From the NCBI GenBank assembly GCA_029237695.1, contig CM055265.1:71029912-71093911 (forward strand): a DNA stretch of 64,000 nt, in the 5' to 3' direction. Under the pieces are notes generated by a model. The model saw only the letters and a list, made by a program, of their open reading frames with translations. It searched no databases and was not told where the DNA came from. The position numbers and the translations under genes were made by a program. The stretch comes from Conchocele bisecta (Eukaryota; Mollusca; Bivalvia; Lucinida; Thyasiridae). How positions within the stretch are numbered: position 1 is the stretch's first letter; the number at the start of each line of letters is the position of its first letter. This document shows positions 38,901 to 42,834 of this stretch, in pieces.

Positions 38901-41900
38901 TGGATCTGCACTGTTTGCATACAGCGGGCTTTCGGGTTCAAAGGGTTAACAGTATTAACCCTTTCAACACCAAGTAACTTAATAGGATGTTCCATGCCAA
39001 TGTTTCACGCTATTTCATTAATTTTGTTCATTCAAATTATCCCATTCTTCTAAAAGGGTAATCTGTACGACGTTTAAAATTATTAACAAACAGTGGAGAT
39101 CCTGATGAGACGGCTCGTTTTACGAGCCAGCTCATCTGCATCTGCACTGTTTGCAAACATTGTCTCTATAGAGGTCTGGTGTTGAAAGGGTTAAATACTG
39201 TGACATACTTCCCAGCCAAATTGAAAATTTCTCCCCAAATTCTATATTTAATTTGTATCTGAATTCCATATATTTGGTACAATTTGGGCAGTATTTATCA
39301 GTCACGGTCCCTCAGTGGGCGCCAAATGTCACAGGCCGAGAAAAATGTGCTCCGGGACCTCTGGTTTACAATAACCCAGATTATGTAACGGTAGTTGTTA
39401 TGCAGTGCGACTTACAAGTATGAGTATGTCACTCTATGTGACAACTAAAATATTTGGGTTAATTCCACAACAGGGGGCCGTTTCACTAAACTTTGTACAA
39501 CTAAAATGTTCGTAAGTGCAAAATTATGATAGTCTGTAAATTTCACATTAACACTGTTTTCTTGTAAACAATTGTTGGATTTGCATTTATTGAGCATAAG
39601 CTGCATATGCAGCCTATGCAGCCTATGCTCATTAAATGTAAATCCATCAATTTAAATTTCCAAACGATCCTAAATTTGCACTTACGAACATTTTAGTCGT
39701 ACAAAGTTTAGTGAAACGCCCCCCAGGTAGATATATACAGTTCTGTTTGATGGTAAACGGTAAACAGTAACACTACCAGGACATAGGCTACTGTTCATCA
39801 TGACTCCGGCAGTTTCAAACTAACCAACAGGGGGCCGTTTCACTAAACTTTGTACTACTAAAATGTTCGTAAGTGCAAATTTAGGATTGTCTGGAAATTT
39901 CAATTGATGGATTTACATTTATTGAGCTCTCAATAAATGTAAATCCAATAATTGTTTTCAAGAAAACAGTGTGAATGTCAAATTCACAGACATAATTTTG
40001 CACTTACGAACATTGTAGTCGTACAAAGTTTAGTGAAACGGACCCCAGTCAGTTTGAAACCGAGTCATGATGAACAGTAGCTTATATCCCTGTTAGTGTT
40101 ACTGTTTACTGTTTACCATCAAACACAACTGTATCTATCTATCTGGGGGACGTTTCACTAAACTTTGTACGACTAAAAGGTTCCTAAGTGCAAATTTAGG
40201 ATCGTCTGGAAAGTTCAATCGAATGATTTATATTTATTGAATATGCAGCCTATGCTCAATAAATTTAAATTCAATAACTGTTTACAAGAAAACAGTGTTA
40301 ATGTGAAATTTACAGACTGTCATAATTTTGCACTTACAAATATTTTAGTCATATGAAGTTTAGTGAAACGGCCCCCTGATCATTTGTATCCCCTCGCCGA
40401 TAGGCAGGAGGGGATGTAGCCATAGCCTATTTATGGGTATGTGCATTAGCAAGACCTTTCATGTCTTAATAATTCCAGCACAAAAATATTTACACAATTC
40501 CCTAACATTTGATTGGCCCGTAGCAAGTCTCTGTCCAAAAATTTATATCCCAATAAACACCCACGCCGAACTACTTTCCGTAACTGTGAGGCGCAGTTAA
40601 AATAGTTCTTAAGGAAACGGAAAATAAACACATTTTCTTGATGAATTTATTTCAAATGCTGGAATTATAAGGAATGAATGGCCTTTTTGTGGAATTTATC
40701 GGGGATATAAACTTGGAAAAGTCGCGGGAATACTGGACGAAGGCCTTCCGGCCTTCGTCCAGTATTCCCGCGACTTTTCCAAGTTTATACCCCGATAAAT
40801 TCCACAAAAAGGCCATTCATTCCTATAATAACTTCACCAATTTTAATTATATTTTCCAAAATTTGTGTCTAGCGATGTTACTTTGTTTCACAAGCACCCC
40901 ACGTCTGAAAACCCAAGGTCAAGATTACTGAGGGCTAATGTTCACCTTGTTTGTATGTTTTATTTGTATTCTCAATAAATGCTTAACCTCTTCACCGATT
41001 TGAATACTTGGCCACAATGTGTGTCTAGGGATGATGCTTTGTTTTGCATACACCCCATGTTGGAACATACAAAGTCAAGATCACTAAGTACTTCTGTTCA
41101 TTTTAAGGCTACCAGAAAGAGGATTAGCCTCATGATAACGATGCCATTTCTTTTTGCTACCTGCCACAGTTTGAAATTGTGAATAAACAGATATAACATT
41201 CACTCAGTAGATAAAATGAATTGGTGAATTTGATTGGTATTTATGCATATATTTGTTATAAGCTCCGTATGTGGCGGCTGTGACTGGAGAAATGGGGCTT
41301 ATGGGATTTATAACCAGTGTAGCCCCTGATCAAACAGAACACTCATGTAGCCTGATAATGATTTATATTGCTCGTTAGAAGCATGACAGATGTTTCATTG
41401 ATGGAATGGCGACCAGTGCAGATCCTGATCAGACTGCGGTTGCACAGGCTGATCTGGATCTACACTGGTCGCAAAACCCATAAACCCCATTTCTCATCTG
41501 TTATTCTAAAACATTCCTGCAGCCAGATAAAGATTTATACGTTTTGGTGTAGGCCCTACTGTACAGCGGGATAATTATGTGGGGATTTTATAAATGAGTT
41601 AGTAATTATTATTTGCATGTTTCAGTCCCCCGAAGTCACCAGCATGCCACAAAGAAAGGACCGTCTGGGCCATCCACGGAGCTGGAGTTTGTCCAGTCAC
41701 AGGAGTTGCTATACCTCGGGGCAAGCAAGGCACGGTTGGCAGAGGAGGGCAGGTTACATGAGGCTGACAGTCATACAGACGATCACACAGATACTGAAAA
41801 ACAGCCTATGTTAACTGGTGATGGTAAAACAGATGCTGAAATACAACCTATGTTAAACGGTGAGGATAAAACAGATGCTGAAAAGCAGCCTATGTTAAAG

Positions 41901-42353
41901 GATGAAGATAAAACCCATCTGGAGAAAACAAAAAATTATGTTAGCACCGATGAAGCTAATCATGTTGGTGCAGACGAAGGAGCGATGAACGATAACAGTT
42001 ATAATGATAGTAAAGAACAAGAACCCGCCTTTCAAGGTAACAATCTTGGTACAGATGATATTATTAATACTAATGATAACAATAGTACTGAGAAGCAGAG
42101 TGAAATTCAAAACTATACTGAAGATAGTACAAATCATGACGAAATGGACAAAGAATACCATAGCTTGTTGGATGAATTACGAGATGACCATAGCACTAGT
42201 TCTAATGATGCTAGTAGAGATGTTGGTAAAGTTGATGAAGTGCATACACCTGGACATTTAAAACTTGGAGGTAGTTCGTTAATGGATGAAATGGAGAAAT
42301 ACCTAGAACCACATAGATTTTCTCTGTATACAAATGACGAAAATACTACCTAA
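2389..42353 (+). CDS. SLC16-family monocarboxylate transporter-like gene, six coding exons
   Basis: Predicted plasma-membrane solute carrier of the major facilitator superfamily. Coding exons: 2389-2677, 7875-8482, 24539-24905, 32525-32631, 33322-33394, 41626-42353. All junctions are GT-AG and phases agree (1, 0, 1, 0, 1), giving 2172 nt, 723 aa plus stop. The family signature PPDGGWGW is at residues 47-54 in the first membrane helix, and HYFKKNMGLVNG (174-185) matches the second family motif between helices 4 and 5. The helix-8 arginine of MCT1-type carriers seems kept (R327 in SGISR), but the acidic residue four positions before it is Ser323. By family knowledge this argues against simple proton-lactate symport; the substrate is unknown. 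The tail from residue 482 is unusually long and acidic. The start is chosen for the first in-frame Met in good context (AAACATGG). Upstream untranslated exons cannot be excluded. Confidence 0.9.
2703..3274. mobile_element. Family G MITE, interrupted by a family J element
   Basis: Ends GTAGCCTATTTCACCAAC and GTTGGTGAAGTCTGCTAC. A central palindrome (ATTACATTATCACAGC / GCTGTGATAATGTAAT) is flanked by AAAGTATACTTT boxes. Clean copies at 23193-23493 and 32103-32405 show that 2739-3003 is a later insertion. Confidence 0.85.
2739..3003. mobile_element. Family J element nested in family G
   Basis: Inverted ends CAGGCGCGGATACAG and CTGTATCCGCGCCTG, with a poly-G and a poly-C tract inside. The 5-base target CTTAT is duplicated at 2734-2738 and 3004-3008; the uninterrupted family G copies confirm the empty site. 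Confidence 0.85.
3275..3443. other. Intron 1 with a family B fragment
   Basis: Holds a decayed family B core near 3330-3405 (GAGGAGCTGGCTCG, AATCTGCAGTGTTTG). Nothing else recognised. Confidence 0.45.
3444..3680. mobile_element. Family A MITE
   Basis: Complete: left end TGATGGGAGAAATGG, central hairpin (AGATCCTGATCAGAC / GGCTGATCTGGATTT), right end TTTCTCCAGTCACAGCC. Confidence 0.8.
3755..3998. mobile_element. Family D (TTAA) MITE
   Basis: TTAACTCTTTGCATGCT ... AGCATGCAAAGAGTTAA with a perfect-looking central hairpin whose stem contains ATTTCATTAGAATTGTG. The same stem occurs in family F, which has unrelated ends. Confidence 0.85.
4555..4824. mobile_element. Family C (TTAA) MITE with a small insertion
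   Basis: Left end TTAACCCTTTTCATGCTG. The hairpin TTTGAACCGTCTC / GAGACGGTTCAAA is central. The right end (GTGTATTCCGAA ... AATGGGTTA) is split by a short palindromic insert (ACACAGGTG ... CACCTGTGT), as comparison with 42523-42742 shows. Confidence 0.7.
4862..5020. mobile_element. Family A MITE, cut off by LINE insertion
   Basis: Left half of a family A element up to GCAGATCCTGATC. The LINE coding sequence starts immediately after. The right half is missing. Confidence 0.75.
5021..7175 (+). pseudogene. Broken non-LTR retrotransposon (LINE) reverse transcriptase
   Basis: A 5'-truncated LINE reading left to right. Recognisable pieces are NYRGISLI and QAGFR (reverse transcriptase N-terminal blocks), then YADDVSSFSES with the catalytic YADD motif near 5955, and a C-terminal CPIC ... 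HFFFEC zinc-knuckle-like block near 6930-6995. The frame is broken by a family H MITE (5402-5687), by a frame change near 5835 just before the SPVLF block, and by stops near 6312 and 6515. No endonuclease domain is present. Clade not determined. 5' truncation is usual for such elements. It cannot be active. Confidence 0.88.
5402..5687. mobile_element. Family H MITE nested in the LINE
   Basis: Starts ATTCCAGCAC, ends GGCCATTCATTCCTATAA, flanked by TA. Joining the LINE codons on both sides restores the FSKEFD-like reverse transcriptase block, so the MITE came after the LINE. The right half lacks most of the long palindrome seen in other copies. Confidence 0.82.
7185..7543. mobile_element. Family H MITE, reverse orientation
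   Basis: Palindromic half first (AGGAATGAATGGCC ... GGCCATTCATTCCT, with a hairpin around GGCCGGAAGGCC), then the ATTCCAGCA-type half ending TGTGCTGGAAT. It adjoins the LINE 3' end. Confidence 0.82.
7647..7828. mobile_element. Family A MITE, internally shortened
   Basis: Left end GAGAAATGGGGCTTATGG, right end CCCATTTCTCCAGTCAC; part of the central hairpin is deleted. It ends about 46 bases before exon 2. Confidence 0.75.
7875..8482 (+). CDS. SLC16-like gene, exon 2
   Basis: Residues 97-299: membrane helices 2 to 6, the basic central cytoplasmic loop (about 230-285) and helix 7. It carries HYFKKNMGLVNG, the second SLC16 motif. Acceptor CAATTTCCAG|CATTTG; donor CCATTTG|GTAAGT, phase 0. Composition and codon use are richer in GC than the introns around it. 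Confidence 0.92.
8785..8925. repeat. Compound tetranucleotide microsatellite (CTGT/CGGT/CTGC)
   Basis: Runs of CTGT, then CGGT, then CTGC, then CTGT again. Frames through it encode CLSV-type repeats and are not genes. A family F end fragment (CTTATCTGGAGCTCTG) follows at about 8917-8935. Confidence 0.95.
8936..9908. other. Intron 2, unassigned AT-rich DNA
   Basis: Near 8945-9080 there is a diverged CAAGGTCAATGTCAA-type dispersed repeat. Near 9395-9860 lies A/T-rich sequence with a GTGTCCGTGTGTGTCTG tail that I recall from bivalve repeats. No coding frame. Confidence 0.4.
9909..10133. mobile_element. Family A MITE
   Basis: TGGCTGTGACTGGAGAAATGG at the left, central hairpin intact (AGATTCTGATCAGACTGC / GGCTGATCTGAATCTACAC), right end CATTTCTCTAGCTACA. 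Confidence 0.85.
10255..10645 (+). mobile_element. SINE-like element
   Basis: Shares blocks with 23740-24090, 25800-26148, 52640-53130 and 55205-55850: GGTTTGGCCCTCATGTACGT, TGGACCTGGCACCAGGTCAG, GTTAAAACGGGACCGAAC and a tail TAGGCCGTTAAACACCAG followed by TCAAATCAAATC. Probably tRNA-derived by layout; this is inference. Confidence 0.65.
10758..11163. mobile_element. Family J element
   Basis: Ends CATGGGCGGATTCAGGG and CCTGGATCCGCGCCTG, flanked by GTTAT on both sides (10753-10757 and 11164-11168). It shares GTAAAGATTTTTT and CGCAGGAAATGCGATG blocks with the copy at 11375-11666. Confidence 0.8.
11185..11697. mobile_element. Family A MITE, interrupted by family J
   Basis: Left part to about 11374, right part (TAAGCCCCATTTTCACAGCC) from 11667. 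The inserted family J element splits the right terminal region. Confidence 0.8.
11375..11666. mobile_element. Family J element nested in family A
   Basis: Ends AAGGGCGGATTCTGG and CCTAGATCCGCCCCT. Host target ATAAG is duplicated at 11370-11374 and 11667-11671; ATAAG is the reverse complement of the CTTAT target used at 2739. Confidence 0.82.
11925..12138. mobile_element. Family A MITE
   Basis: Left terminal box decayed. The central hairpin (GACCAGCCTGTGCATCC / GCACAGTCTGATCAGG) and the right end CCCATTTCTCCAGTCACAGCC are clear. Confidence 0.78.
12139..12635. other. Intron 2, unassigned
   Basis: No repeat family or coding frame recognised. Confidence 0.4.
12636..12745. mobile_element. Family C MITE, left part only
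   Basis: TTAATCCTTTTCATGCTGAG and the following blocks (GGAAAATCC-type, TTCTATGCGCTCAGAAG) match 4555-4700, then similarity stops at a C run near 12768. Confidence 0.7.
12746..13334. other. Intron 2, unassigned
   Basis: AT-rich, with a short GGCGCTGGGGTA motif three times (12988-13225) that marks an unidentified dispersed repeat. No gene. Confidence 0.4.
13335..13578. mobile_element. Family D (TTAA) MITE
   Basis: TTAACTCTTTGCATGCTAG ... CAGCATGCAAAGAGTTAA; reverse orientation relative to 3755-3998 and nearly identical to it, so transposition is fairly recent. Confidence 0.87.
13770..14185. repeat. Inverted-repeat element
   Basis: AATTAATGTTTAGATTCTC near 13781 is repeated inverted near 14146-14172. 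The inside is A/T-rich with GGGCGGG blocks. A related end lies near 44118-44150. Confidence 0.55.
14298..14532. mobile_element. Family B (TTAA) MITE
   Basis: TTAACCCTTTCAACACC ... GGTGAAAGGGTTAA. Core GTAGATCCAGATGAGCC / CATCTCATCAGGATCTGC. Typical length for the family. Confidence 0.87.
14648..14782. mobile_element. Short MITE with GCAGGGATTC ends
   Basis: Inverted ends GCAGGGATTCTGC and GCGGAATCCCTGC, flanked by CAATT/AATTG. The inside repeats ATTGGCGATAAAAA. Unnamed here. Confidence 0.65.
14870..15340. repeat. Dispersed repeat with ATTGGCTTGAAACTTCA units
   Basis: Three diverged units carrying a TGGCTTGAAACT block, a TCATCATCCATAT block and a CCCAAGGTCAAGGCCAAAT block. The same style of sequence appears at 33412-33880 and 47850-49850. 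Confidence 0.6.
15341..15987. other. Intron 2, unassigned
   Basis: No gene or clear repeat recognised, apart from AGGTCCAGCGGAC-type motifs around 15690-15760. Confidence 0.4.
15988..16233. mobile_element. Family I MITE
   Basis: Ends GGGGGCCGTTTCACTAAAC and GTTTAGTGAAACGGGCCC. The central palindrome is TTATTGAGCATAGGCTGC / GCAGCCTATGCTCAATAA. Three relatives lie at 39475-40379. Confidence 0.85.
16368..17475. repeat. Left arm of the giant foldback
   Basis: Three direct units starting near 16455, 16803 and 17149 (each begins GCCAAATGCACAATAATT), with the same order of near-palindromic boxes such as AAACCCCAGTTTGA, AAACCCTAGTTT and AAACCACGGTTTGA. Confidence 0.85.
17476..18119. other. Inner flank of the foldback
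   Basis: Between arm and satellite. Contains TGATTGGCTGACAG and TCATTGGTCGGAT motifs; no gene seen. Confidence 0.4.
18120..19365. repeat. 65-bp satellite array, first block
   Basis: Tandem units of 65 bp (18538 to 18603 is one) with GGCATATCTAGCTAGGTTGA, ACCAGACTATCGGTAATC and ACACCGGTGTAGTCCCTGAG blocks. The CAG/CTG-flanked TGATCA-type boundary varies between units. No coding potential. Confidence 0.9.
19366..20139. mobile_element. Second foldback element, inserted in the satellite
   Basis: Perfect 9-base target duplication GTAATCTAT at 19357-19365 and 20140-20148, matching the satellite consensus. The arms are tandem copies of a unit of about 36 bp (GGGTGGACGAAACCCCCTC and AATCGTTTTCTCA), left 19372-19575 and right 19940-20139. 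A short frame (peptide EQYNRGEKTLAEFMVAIG) at 19590-19689 is unidentified. A 9-base duplication is typical of Mutator-like elements. Confidence 0.82.
20140..20536. repeat. 65-bp satellite array, second block
   Basis: Continues the same 65-bp unit after the foldback. Confidence 0.88.
20537..20849. mobile_element. One-armed relative of the second foldback
   Basis: Shares TTTGTTTGTTGTATATTATGA and AATAAACAGCAAACAAAT with 19776-19835, and ends in direct units (GTCCACCCTGTACAAATC, ATGAAGGGGGTTATGTCC) closing on GTCCTACATTC, as does 20139. The left arm is absent. Confidence 0.7.
20850..21225. repeat. 65-bp satellite array, third block
   Basis: More diverged units (TGTAGTCCCTGATCAGGC, GCTAGGTTGATCAGGCTAC). 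Confidence 0.82.
21226..21574. other. Inner right flank of the foldback
   Basis: Contains a direct duplication of an AACCAATCGTAACTCGGGG block (about 21460 and 21547). No gene. Confidence 0.5.
21575..22351. repeat. Right arm of the giant foldback
   Basis: Inverted copy of about two of the three left-arm units, ending in the mirror of the left terminus (AACCATGGTTTAAGGAATT, then GTGCATTTGGCTTGCC). Confidence 0.85.
22554..22807. mobile_element. Family B (TTAA) MITE
   Basis: TTAACACTTTCACCCTTAAG ... GTGTTGAAAGGGTTAA. The core hairpin GATCCTGATGAGACGGC / GCTGGCTCATCTGGATC is intact. Confidence 0.87.
22876..23084. mobile_element. Family A MITE, diverged
   Basis: Left GAAATGGGACTGATGGG, right CCATTTCTTCAGACACAGCC; part of the core is deleted. 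Confidence 0.72.
23193..23493. mobile_element. Family G MITE
   Basis: Uninterrupted copy: GTAGCCTATTTCATCAAC ... GTTGGTGAAATATGCTAC, palindrome centre GCCAAAATGGC. Confidence 0.88.
23521..23712. mobile_element. Family B MITE, right end lost
   Basis: AACCCTTTCACCCCTAAATA, then the family body up to GAGACGGCTCGTCGTGAGCC. The expected AAAGGGTTAA end is missing. Confidence 0.65.
23740..24090 (+). mobile_element. SINE-like element
   Basis: GTTTGGCCCTCAGGTACAT near the start and TGACAGGCCGATAAACACCA near the end, as in the other SINE-like copies. Confidence 0.62.
24093..24290. mobile_element. Family B MITE, degraded termini
   Basis: CTCTTTCAACACTACAG ... GGGGTGAAAGGGTTCA. The TTAA is lost at both ends. 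Confidence 0.6.
24304..24526. mobile_element. MITE abutting exon 3
   Basis: Inverted ends GTACCGTAATTACCCTAAAT and ATTTAGGGTAAGTACGGTAC. Its core hairpin (GCAGACCCTGATCAGAC / GGCTGGTCTGGGTCTACAC) is the one used by families A and B, but its ends differ. It stops 12 bases before exon 3. Confidence 0.82.
24539..24905 (+). CDS. SLC16-like gene, exon 3
   Basis: Residues 300-421 and the first base of codon 422: outer loop after helix 7, then helices 8 to 11. SGISRILFGKLADYK (about 323-337) is the helix 8/9 turn; the MCT-type arginine is R327, but position 323 is serine where MCT1-like transporters have aspartate. Acceptor TTCCATCCACAG|CCTCAG, phase 0; donor GTCGCTG|GTAAGT, phase 1. Only 12 bases separate it from the upstream MITE. 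Confidence 0.92.
24922..25180. mobile_element. Family E-like MITE, rearranged
   Basis: TTAACCCTTAGAATGTGGG with TTGTCGTCTGCT appears twice (24950, 25046), and the core hairpin (GATTCTGAAGTGTTGTCAAA) is present; the right end is not clear. Confidence 0.55.
25424..25521. mobile_element. Family A MITE, right half
   Basis: AGATCCTGATCAGACTGTGG ... TTTCTCCAGTCACAGCCAC. Confidence 0.72.
25522..25799. other. Intron 3, unassigned
   Basis: Nothing recognised. Confidence 0.4.
25800..26148 (+). mobile_element. SINE-like element with a family H MITE in its tail
   Basis: GGTAGGTGGGAGCATGCGA at the left, GGGATCGAACCCGTTGGCCC near the right, tail GATAGGCCGTTAAACACCAA. The MITE at 26151 starts right after the tail. 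Confidence 0.66.
26151..26484. mobile_element. Family H MITE
   Basis: ATTCCAGCACAAAAAT ... CATTCATTCCTATAA flanked by TA. The right palindrome is partly deleted. Confidence 0.83.
26519..27076. mobile_element. Family B (TTAA) MITE interrupted by family F
   Basis: TTAACCCTTTCAACACTAC at the left and GGGGTGAAAGGATTAA at the right; the body is split by 26616-26992. Confidence 0.78.
26616..26992. mobile_element. Family F MITE nested in family B
   Basis: CAGGGCTCCAGATAAG ... TTATGTGGAGCTCTG, with the GAATTGTCTCCTTGGAGAC hairpin centre. Flanks ACTTTT and ACTTGTT suggest a decayed target duplication. Confidence 0.78.
27077..28013. other. Intron 3, mostly unassigned
   Basis: Holds one small MITE (27480-27639) and a palindrome near 27648-27705 (GTACTTGG ... 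CCAAGTAC). No coding frame. Confidence 0.5.
27480..27639. mobile_element. Short hAT-like MITE
   Basis: Ends CAGGCCTCGACAAATCC and GAATTTGTCGAGGCCTG. A shared TCAT lies on both sides. Length and CAG/CTG ends suit a hAT-type non-autonomous element. Confidence 0.65.
28231..29550. repeat. Dispersed repeat with TAGCTCACCTGAGCG end
   Basis: Opens TAGCTCACCTGAGCGAAGC and closes ATCATGGCCCTCTTGTT. Internal units repeat CAAGATGGCCGCCGTC, CGGATTTCGACAAAACT and GGTGACCCCGGGGTCAAAA. Second copy at 46054-47590. I recall this opening as common in bivalve genomes. Confidence 0.8.
29703..30419. mobile_element. TTAA-flanked element with AGGTACATGCCCACGC ends
   Basis: TTAAAGGTACATGCCCACG ... CGTGGGCATGTACCTTTAA. 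The empty site (CATGTTAAATTCC) is read from the opposite arm of the surrounding inverted repeat. A relative is at 59008-59480. Confidence 0.82.
30838..31816. mobile_element. Palindromic element, arms about 480 bp
   Basis: Outer ends CAGGTGGAAGACTCGGACCT and AGGTCCGAGTCTTCCAACTG. The arms stay inverted copies almost to a centre near 31330 (for example AAAGAGCCCTCTCTTTTC near 30977 and its mirror near 31665). The same terminal motif is in the small insert at 4775-4800. Confidence 0.83.
31817..32100 (+). repeat. Partial duplications of the exon 4 acceptor region
   Basis: TGTACGACTACAT occurs at 31825; CAGGTTGGCTGTACGACTAC at about 31929; and TGTACGACCATATGGGTAAC at about 32079. The genuine exon 4 start at 32525 reads GTTGGCTGTACGACTACATG. 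Each copy is linked to a block related to AGCCTGATAAACATGATATC. Confidence 0.75.
32103..32405. mobile_element. Family G MITE
   Basis: GTAGCCGATTTCATCAAC ... GTTGGTGAAATCGGCTAC; uninterrupted; lies between the acceptor copies and exon 4. Confidence 0.88.
32525..32631 (+). CDS. SLC16-like gene, exon 4
   Basis: Completes codon 422 and runs to residue 457: the WLYDYMGNYRVAF loop typical of the SLC16 C-half, then the last membrane helix (about 434-453). Acceptor GGTCGGCAG|GTTGGC. Donor CAG|GTTGGT; the alternative GTTG|GTAATT four bases later would break the frame of exon 5. Confidence 0.88.
32800..33307. mobile_element. Family F MITE abutting exon 5
   Basis: CAGTGCTCCAGATAG ... CTTATCTGGAGCTCTG, flanked by CTTTCC on both sides. 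An extra segment of about 120 bases sits at 32877-33000. It ends 14 bases before exon 5, inside what was the polypyrimidine tract. Confidence 0.83.
33322..33394 (+). CDS. SLC16-like gene, exon 5
   Basis: Short exon: residues 458-481 and the first base of codon 482 (SFPAVNETQEFASISMLDIF), the start of the cytoplasmic tail. Acceptor CTTTCCTGTTACAG|AGTTTC; donor ACTAGAG|GTATTG. Phases 0 in and 1 out match exons 4 and 6. The other frames hit a stop after GGTGAATGA. Confidence 0.78.
33412..33885. repeat. Three tandem units of about 165 bp
   Basis: Each has TATCTCTGYARCGGTAAGTC, a TTCATATACTTCCTTATCAT block and CCAAGGTCAAGGTCAAATTA. Related to 14870-15340 and 48060-49270. Confidence 0.78.
33889..34021. 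repeat. Palindrome, arms about 60 bp
   Basis: ACTACTGCCATTTTGAAAT ... ATTTCAAAATGGTAGTGG, centred on AAAGAAACTTTGTTTCTTT. Probably the centre of a MITE whose ends I cannot place. Confidence 0.7.
34022..34437. other. Intron 5, unassigned
   Basis: No gene or known family seen. Confidence 0.4.
34438..34636. mobile_element. Family B (TTAA) MITE, shortened core
   Basis: TTAACCCTTTCACCCCTAAG ... GTGTTGAAAGGGTTAA; half of the core hairpin is deleted. Confidence 0.84.
34721..35027. mobile_element. Family H MITE, shortened
   Basis: ATTCCAGCACAAAAAT ... GTCATTCATTCCTATAA; the palindromic half is damaged on its left side and one flank has lost the TA. Confidence 0.8.
35028..35716. other. Intron 5, unassigned
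   Basis: The CTCATGGATTCGTGC motif near 35163 also occurs in the palindrome at 35717. An open stretch at 35040-35100 was tested as an exon and rejected. Confidence 0.4.
35717..35789. repeat. Near-perfect palindrome
   Basis: AGGGGCACGAATCCATGAG ... CTCATGGATTCGTGCCCCT around a short centre (TAGTCTATAGTAG). Arms about 34 bp. Confidence 0.85.
36062..37015. repeat. 190-bp tandem array, five units
   Basis: Units start near 36062, 36252, 36442, 36632 and 36826 with GACTGAAGTGGGGAATCCC and end with CTCCATATACTCCATCAATA. Near-identical except the fourth, which has small insertions. The repeated minus-strand frame (MMLLGIFNVFIDLGPLLQP) is a by-product. Confidence 0.92.
37016..38018. repeat. 14-bp minisatellite (ATACACATCAATAG)n
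   Basis: About 70 units, with occasional extra ATAG and single-base changes. The unit matches the CATCAATAG that closes each 190-bp repeat, so it probably grew from that end. Confidence 0.93.
38019..38143. repeat. Inverted partial copy of the 190-bp unit
   Basis: GGAGTATATGGAGGGAGTAA ... ACTTCAACCTGTGGCCGTAG is the reverse complement of the right part of the 190-bp unit, so array plus microsatellite form one foldback. Confidence 0.85.
38273..38511. mobile_element. Family A MITE
   Basis: TGTGGCTGTGACTGGAGAAA ... TTTCTCTAGTCATAGACACA, full length. Confidence 0.86.
38741..39194. mobile_element. Dimer of two family B MITEs
   Basis: Copies at 38741-38949 and 38955-39194, each TTAA-flanked, separated by CAGTA. 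The identical pair recurs at 44957-45410 in different flanking DNA. Confidence 0.87.
39195..39474. other. Intron 5, unassigned
   Basis: A GTGCTCCGGGACCTCTGGTT block at about 39348 repeats one at 38655. No gene. Confidence 0.4.
39475..40379. mobile_element. Palindromic cluster of three family I MITEs
   Basis: Copies at 39475-39724, 39832-40045 and 40144-40379. The spacers between them (39725-39831 and 40046-40143) are inverted copies of each other (GATGGTAAACGGTAAACAGT / ACTGTTTACTGTTTACCATC). The outer copies and spacers form one large palindrome around the middle copy. Confidence 0.83.
40472..40828. mobile_element. Family H MITE, best full copy
   Basis: Left half ATTCCAGCA ... TGCTGGAAT (40472-40667), then palindromic half AGGAATGAATGGCC ... 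GGCCATTCATTCCT with centre AAGGCCTTCCGGCCTT. TA on both sides. Confidence 0.88.
40829..41271. other. Intron 5, unassigned
   Basis: A diverged tandem pair (GTGTCTAGSGATG near 40865 and 41022; CAAGGTCAAGATTACTGAG). No gene. Confidence 0.4.
41272..41497. mobile_element. Family A MITE
   Basis: GGCTGTGACTGGAGAAATGG ... TAAACCCCATTTCTCATC; right end slightly eroded. About 130 bases upstream of exon 6. Confidence 0.84.
41626..42353 (+). CDS. SLC16-like gene, last exon (acidic tail)
   Basis: Finishes codon 482 and runs to the stop, residue 723. Entirely cytoplasmic: 241 residues rich in Asp, Glu, Asn, Ser and Thr, with no membrane segment. Three 14-residue repeats start at EKQPML (539), EIQPML (553) and EKQPML (567). 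Acceptor TTTGCATGTTTCAG|TCCCCC; phase 1 fits exon 5 directly. SLC16 tails are usually shorter, so this tail is lineage-specific, perhaps a binding or trafficking region (inference). Confidence 0.88.
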
Positions 42354-42742
42354 TTGTAGATGAGTTTAGCCCTATACTTTCTGAGGATACAATGTTTTTC
42401 TTTCAGAAAATTCTATTACTTTGCCTCGGAAGAATTTGATGTGACATCCATTCGAACCGTCTTGTTAAATGAATGGTGACAACATATAATTTTGTTCAGA
42501 AATACAAAAAATGGTCATACCCTTATCCCATTTCATGCTGAGGATATGTCATTTTGTTTGTGAAAAATTCTAAATATTTTCTTTATATGTGCTTAGAAGT
42601 ATATGTTGTGACCACCATTTGAACCGTCTCATTGAGACGGTTCAAATTAATGAGACGTTCAAATGAGTGGTCACAACATATACTTTCATTGAGAAAAAAT
42701 AAAAATAAAAACCTTTGGTGTATTCCGAATGTAATGGGTTAA
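42354..42742. mobile_element. Two family C MITEs in tandem after the gene
   Basis: A diverged copy (42354-42515, TTTCTGAGGATACAATG) is followed by a better one (about 42523-42742, CCCATTTCATGCTGAGG ... GTAATGGGTTAA). They probably form the 3' untranslated region or directly follow it. Confidence 0.68.
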
Positions 42743-42834
42743 AACTGTATTCGGAATGTAGTGGGTTAAATTCATTATAGTGGAAGCAAGTTATATGCTC
42801 ACCATGTTTTACCGGTGTGTCCTCAAACTATAAA

